NCBI GenBank assembly: GCA_900112325.1
Contig: FOLJ01000012.1
Span: 179,038 to 243,037, forward strand
Reading direction: 5' to 3'
Length of the DNA: 64,000 nucleotides
DNA from: Micromonospora sediminimaris
GTDB lineage: Bacteria > Actinomycetota > Actinomycetes > Mycobacteriales > Micromonosporaceae
The notes under the pieces were generated by a model. That model was given only the letters and a program-made list of their open reading frames with translations. It was not told where the DNA came from and did not search any database. A program made the translations under genes and the position numbers. Positions 60,886-64,000 of this stretch are shown piece by piece (the first letter of the stretch is position 1; every line of letters begins with the position of its first letter).

Positions 60886-62312
60886 TCGTTCCGACGACCG
60901 AGGTACGGCGGACGTTGAGCCCGCTCGAACGCTGGTACTGGATCGCCGATCAGGTGTCACCGCTCAACGTCGTGGCCCGCGTCCGGGTACGCGGGCCGCT
61001 ACCGGCCCCTGTGCTCCGCGCCGCGCTGCACCACCTGCGCCGACGGCACCCGCTGCTGCGAGTGGCGATCGCCGCCGCGCCGGACGGGCGATCCCCCCGG
61101 TTCGTGCCTGTCGATCGGCCGATACCGCTGCATCAGGTGTCCGACGTCGAGGACGTTTCGTCGGATGCGACACCGGGCTGGGTGCGGCGAGTCAACGAGT
61201 ACGAACTCGTCGACCGGATCGACTGGCGCATCGGCCCGCTGTGTCGAGCCGTGGTGCTCACCCGGGCCTCCAGCACCGGCATGCCCGACGACGAGGTGCA
61301 CGATCTGCTGCTGACCATGCCGCACTGCGTGGCCGACGGCACGACCGTGCTCTCGCTGCTGCGGCAGTGGATCGAACTCGCCGAGCCGGCGTACTCCGTC
61401 ACCCAGGACGTCGACCGTGCCGAGTCGACCGTGCCGGACCCGGTGGGCACGCCGGGTGAGCCGGCGCTGCCCGCCTGCGAGGCGATGTTTCCCCGCCGGT
61501 ACCGGGGCGTGCTCGGGGCGCTGCGGCTGCGGCGGCTGCTGCTCCGGGACCTGTACCGGGTACACCGTCACCGTCCGGCCCGGGTCGTGCCGAGCCACTT
61601 CGTGCCGTTCACCGCGCGGCGTACCCGGCTGCTCGCCCGGAGCCTCACTCCGGAGCAGGTCGAGGCGCTGGTGGTGGCCTGTCGGCGGGAGGAGACCACG
61701 GTGCACGGCGCACTCGCGGCCGCGATGGTGCTGGCCGTCACCGCCGAGACCGGCCCACCGGCGCCGGGACACGTGACGATCGGCTCCCCGGTCACCTTCC
61801 GCGACGCGCTGGAGCCCGCCGTGCCCGAACGGGCCGTGGGGGCGTACGTCGCCACCGTGCCCACCCTCGTCAGATACCGTCCAGGGCTCTCCCTCTGGCA
61901 TCTCGCCCGCTCGATCAGCGACGATCTCGCGGCCCGTCGCCGGGCGGGCAGCCACTTTTCCATGATCGACCTGGTCGGGCTCACCGGTCCGAAGTCGGTC
62001 ACCGCCAGCGGGCGGTTCATCGAGATGATGGAACGCAGCGGTCCGGTGAACCTGTGCCTGTCCAACATCGGCCGGTACGACTTCCCCGCCCGAATGGGGC
62101 CGTGGCAGCTCTCCGGTGCCCAGTTCGTCGCCGGCCTTTCCGTGTGCGGCTACCTCGTCTCCACGGTGAACACCAGCCACGGGCGCTTGTTCTGGAACTT
62201 CACCTACGTGCCCGACGCACTGCCCGAGCAGCGGGCGATCGGCCTGGTGGAGGCGAGTGTCGACGCTGCGCTCGCCGCGATCGGCTGCCGGCCGGGGCGG
62301 AGCCGCCCGTGA
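60882..62312 (+). CDS. PapA5-like condensation-domain acyltransferase
   Basis: A 476-aa stand-alone enzyme of the condensation-domain superfamily. The active-site motif HxxxDG occurs as LLTMPHCVADGTTVL. The N-terminal LSPLERWYWIADQVSPLNVVARVRVRG and the C-terminal GPVNLCLSNIGRYDFP are of the PapA/WS-DGAT type. Such enzymes move acyl groups from CoA or carrier protein to hydroxyl groups, as PapA5 does in phthiocerol lipid formation. Here it may O-acylate the serine side chain, the sugar, or a hydroxyl made by the P450. Start and stop overlap the neighbours by 4 nt. Confidence 0.85.
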   Translation: MIVPTTEVRRTLSPLERWYWIADQVSPLNVVARVRVRGPLPAPVLRAALHHLRRRHPLLRVAIAAAPDGRSPRFVPVDRPIPLHQVSDVEDVSSDATPGWVRRVNEYELVDRIDWRIGPLCRAVVLTRASSTGMPDDEVHDLLLTMPHCVADGTTVLSLLRQWIELAEPAYSVTQDVDRAESTVPDPVGTPGEPALPACEAMFPRRYRGVLGALRLRRLLLRDLYRVHRHRPARVVPSHFVPFTARRTRLLARSLTPEQVEALVVACRREETTVHGALAAAMVLAVTAETGPPAPGHVTIGSPVTFRDALEPAVPERAVGAYVATVPTLVRYRPGLSLWHLARSISDDLAARRRAGSHFSMIDLVGLTGPKSVTASGRFIEMMERSGPVNLCLSNIGRYDFPARMGPWQLSGAQFVAGLSVCGYLVSTVNTSHGRLFWNFTYVPDALPEQRAIGLVEASVDAALAAIGCRPGRSRP

Positions 62313-63199
62313 TCAGGAGAGCAGCAGGGATCACGCCTTCAGGTCGCACCGTGGTGATCACCGGGGCGTCGTCCGGTCTTGGCAGGGAGGCGGCCCTACA
62401 CCTCGAGCGGATCGGTTTCCAGGTCTGCGCCGGGGTGCGCGCCACGGCTGACGGCGAGCGGCTGCTCGCGGAGTCGTCGGCCGGCCGGCTGCATCCGCTG
62501 CGCTTCGACGTGACCGAGCCGGGTCAGATCCGGCAGGCGGTGGACGAGGTGACCCGGCGGCTCGGCGACGTCGGGCTCTGGGGCCTGGTGAACAACGCCG
62601 GCGTCGCCCAACCCGGTCCGTTGGAGTGCCTGTCCGGTGCGCAGCTCCGGCGGCAGTTGGAGACGAACGTGATCGGTCAGGTGGAGACGATCCAGGGGTT
62701 CCTGCCGCTGCTGCGGGCCGGCCGGGGGCGGATCGTGAACGTCACCTCGGGACTCGGCCGGGTGGCGCTGCCGTACCTGGGCGCCTACGCGGCGGCGCAG
62801 TTCGCCAAGGAGGCGATCAGCGACAGTCTGCGGCGCGAGTTGCGGCCGTTCGGTGTCACGGTCTCGGTGGTGCAGCCGGGCGCGATCCGTACGCCGATCT
62901 GGGAGAAGCTCGACCAGGCCGGGGAGGAGCTCATCGACGGCGTGCCGGAGCCGACCGCGGCGTTGTACCGGGCGGCGTTCCGGGCCTTCCTGCGCCGCAA
63001 CGCACGCCAGGTGCATCGCAGCAGGACCACCCCCGGGCAGTACGCCCGGACGGTGGCCCGTGCCCTCACCGCGGCTCGGCCGAGGACCCGGTACCCGGTC
63101 GGCACCGACGTACGAATCGCGAGCCTGGCCGCCCGGCTGTTGCCGGACAACCTGATCGACCGGAACCTCGCCGCGCTCGTCCGGCCGCGCGATGGCTGA
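62309..63199 (+). CDS. short-chain dehydrogenase/reductase lacking the catalytic Lys
   Basis: A 296-aa SDR protein. The cofactor motif VVITGASSGLGREAA and the structural NNAG are intact, as is the Ser region NVTSGLGR. The active-site motif YxxxK reads YAAAQ (Tyr160 to Gln164; codons TAC GCG GCG GCG CAG), so the Lys that lowers the Tyr pKa is replaced. The nearest Lys is three residues later (FAKEA). Either the activity is altered or lost, or the site has shifted. The GTG at 62309 overlaps the acyltransferase stop (GTGA). Confidence 0.88.
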   Translation: MIRRAAGITPSGRTVVITGASSGLGREAALHLERIGFQVCAGVRATADGERLLAESSAGRLHPLRFDVTEPGQIRQAVDEVTRRLGDVGLWGLVNNAGVAQPGPLECLSGAQLRRQLETNVIGQVETIQGFLPLLRAGRGRIVNVTSGLGRVALPYLGAYAAAQFAKEAISDSLRRELRPFGVTVSVVQPGAIRTPIWEKLDQAGEELIDGVPEPTAALYRAAFRAFLRRNARQVHRSRTTPGQYARTVARALTAARPRTRYPVGTDVRIASLAARLLPDNLIDRNLAALVRPRDG

Positions 63200-63258
63200 C
63201 TCACCGTCTCTCGCCCTCAGCCCGAACCGTGACGACCGACATCGAGAGGTGGCCAGAC

Positions 63259-63741
63259 GTGGATACCGAGCAGAGCCGGGCACGAGCGCAGGCGTTGTTC
63301 GCCCGCAACCTCGAATACATCACCGAAGGACGGATCCGGGAATGGGTCGAACTGTTCGACCCGGACGGGGTGCTGGAGTTTCCGTACCCACCGCCGGGCG
63401 TCCGACCCCGGTTCGTCGGGCACCACCAGCTGTACGAGCACATGAAGGACTTCCCGAAGCAGTTCGACGTGCGCTTCTCCGGCCTGGTCTTCCACGAGAC
63501 GACCGATCCCGAGTTGGTCATCGCCGAGTTCGTGGGTCACGGCAGGGGCGTGATCACCAAACGACCGTTCCACCAGGTCTACATCTCCGTGGTCCGCTTT
63601 CGGGACGGCAGGATCGTTCACTTCCGGGACTTCTGGAACCCGCTGGTGACCATCCGCACCGCTGCCACGGTCGGCCACGTGTGGCGCGGTCTCGTCGACC
63701 TGGTGCGAAAGCGGCGGCCGGATACGTCCAGCCGCCGCTGA
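63259..63741 (+). CDS. SnoaL/NTF2-like protein (PhzA/PhzB-like)
   Basis: A 160-aa cone-shaped-fold protein. It reads EYITEGRIREWVELFDPDGVLEFPYPPPG, FVGHHQLYEHMKDFPKQFDV and DGRIVHFRDFWNPLV, the pattern of SnoaL-like and PhzA/B-like enzymes that catalyse cyclisation, dehydration or condensation without a cofactor. It is the last gene of the NRPS operon. Starts at GTG 63229 (10 more residues) and GTG 63259 are both possible; GAGAGG precedes the second by 9 nt. Confidence 0.85.
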   Translation: MDTEQSRARAQALFARNLEYITEGRIREWVELFDPDGVLEFPYPPPGVRPRFVGHHQLYEHMKDFPKQFDVRFSGLVFHETTDPELVIAEFVGHGRGVITKRPFHQVYISVVRFRDGRIVHFRDFWNPLVTIRTAATVGHVWRGLVDLVRKRRPDTSSRR

Positions 63742-63778
63742 CGTGGCCTCCCCACGGTCCCTATCCGGCAGGGCGAAG

Positions 63779-63812
63779 CGTGGTCCGGACACCCGGAGGT
63801 GTCCGGACCACG
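63779..63812. terminator. bidirectional terminator at the right edge of the NRPS cluster
   Basis: A perfect 14-bp inverted repeat (63779-63792 and 63799-63812, 6-nt loop) separates the NRPS operon from the convergent GH62-like gene. Confidence 0.85.
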
Positions 63813-63823
63813 ATCGAGCCCGC

Positions 63824-64000
63824 TCAGCGTTGCAGAGTGAGCAGGCCGGGACGGTACGGCAGCAGGCCGTAGTCACCGCCGGAGTTGGGTGACCGTCCCT
63901 GGTAGAGCAGTTGCAGGTTGCAGGGATCCACGGTCATGGTCTGGTCGGCGTTCGACCGGATGAGCTCGCCGTGGCTGATGTCGTTGGTCCAGGTCGCGCC
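63824..64000 (-). CDS. probable GH62 alpha-L-arabinofuranosidase, C-terminal fragment
   Basis: Only the last 58 codons are in the window. They read WTNDISHGELIRSNADQTM, then DPCNLQLLYQGRSPNS, then GLLPYRPGLLTLQR, the conserved end of family 62 arabinofuranosidases, which remove arabinose from arabinoxylan. The stop is TGA at 63826-63824. It is convergent with, and separate from, the NRPS operon, and fits the hemicellulose theme of the window. Confidence 0.75.
   Translation of the reverse strand, partial: GATWTNDISHGELIRSNADQTMTVDPCNLQLLYQGRSPNSGGDYGLLPYRPGLLTLQR

Noticed and set aside
63824..64000. The right-edge gene as an extra tailoring enzyme of the NRPS cluster
   Set aside because: The fragment matches the end of GH62 arabinofuranosidases, and a perfect terminator separates it from the operon.
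1..64000. CRISPR arrays, tRNA/rRNA genes, insertion sequences or prophage genes
   Set aside because: No regularly spaced repeats, tRNA-like cloverleafs, transposase or integrase motifs were seen on either strand; absence was judged by eye only.

Overview
The window is very GC-rich DNA from a filamentous actinomycete, most likely a Micromonospora-type member of the Micromonosporaceae. The signs are uniform high-GC codon use, many GTG starts, 4-nt stop/start overlaps (ATGA), several candidate leaderless promoters (TAnnnT 6-8 nt before the start codon), a SARP/AfsR-type regulator, a CebR-type box, and a family set typical of the group (Cip1-like protein, CBM2 proteins, DUF574 methyltransferase, XRE/MetAP pair). 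I see no rRNA or tRNA gene, insertion sequence, prophage or CRISPR array.

Left part (1-23.9 kb). A partial alpha/beta hydrolase is divergent from a 1117-aa SARP-AAA-TPR regulator. A five-gene coupled operon follows (membrane protein, wHTH regulator, ABC ATPase, permease, MOSC protein), then a secreted FnIII-CBM2 protein, a DinB-like protein and a GH18 chitinase. A NarL-type two-component pair lies divergent from a small ABC exporter. After it come a NYN-LOTUS protein, a nucleosidase, a small membrane protein, a TetR-regulated ABC exporter, an ABC-F protein with a candidate peptide-controlled leader, an APC transporter and a DJ-1/AraC regulator.

Middle part (24-49 kb). This is mostly plant-polymer use: a very large modular GH10 xylanase, a Tat-secreted GH43-like beta-propeller protein, a LacI regulator with two matching operators, and an operon for a FAD enzyme plus a sugar ABC importer without an ATPase. 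Next come furA-katG, a Ser/Thr kinase with a CBM2-like outer domain, a lipoprotein, a DUF574 methyltransferase, DUF4259 and HAD proteins, a divergent XRE/methionine aminopeptidase pair, a two-domain VOC protein, a Cip1-like secreted protein under a CebR-type box, a decayed hydrolase, an MBL-fold protein, a methyltransferase and a secreted S1 protease.

Right part (49.1-63.7 kb). A compact, apparently complete biosynthetic cluster: P450 and glycosyltransferase on the minus strand, and divergently a two-module NRPS (C-A-PCP-C-A-PCP-TE) tightly coupled to a FAD monooxygenase, a PapA5-like acyltransferase, a short-chain dehydrogenase that lacks the catalytic lysine, and a SnoaL/PhzB-like protein. 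The first adenylation domain carries by eye the serine code of EntF; the second has a code I cannot assign. The NRPS gene has at least three in-frame TTA codons, implying bldA-type control. The expected product is a glycosylated, oxidised, O-acylated Ser-X (lipo)dipeptide; I do not recognise a known cluster. The last 177 nt hold the 3' end of a gene that looks like a GH62 arabinofuranosidase.
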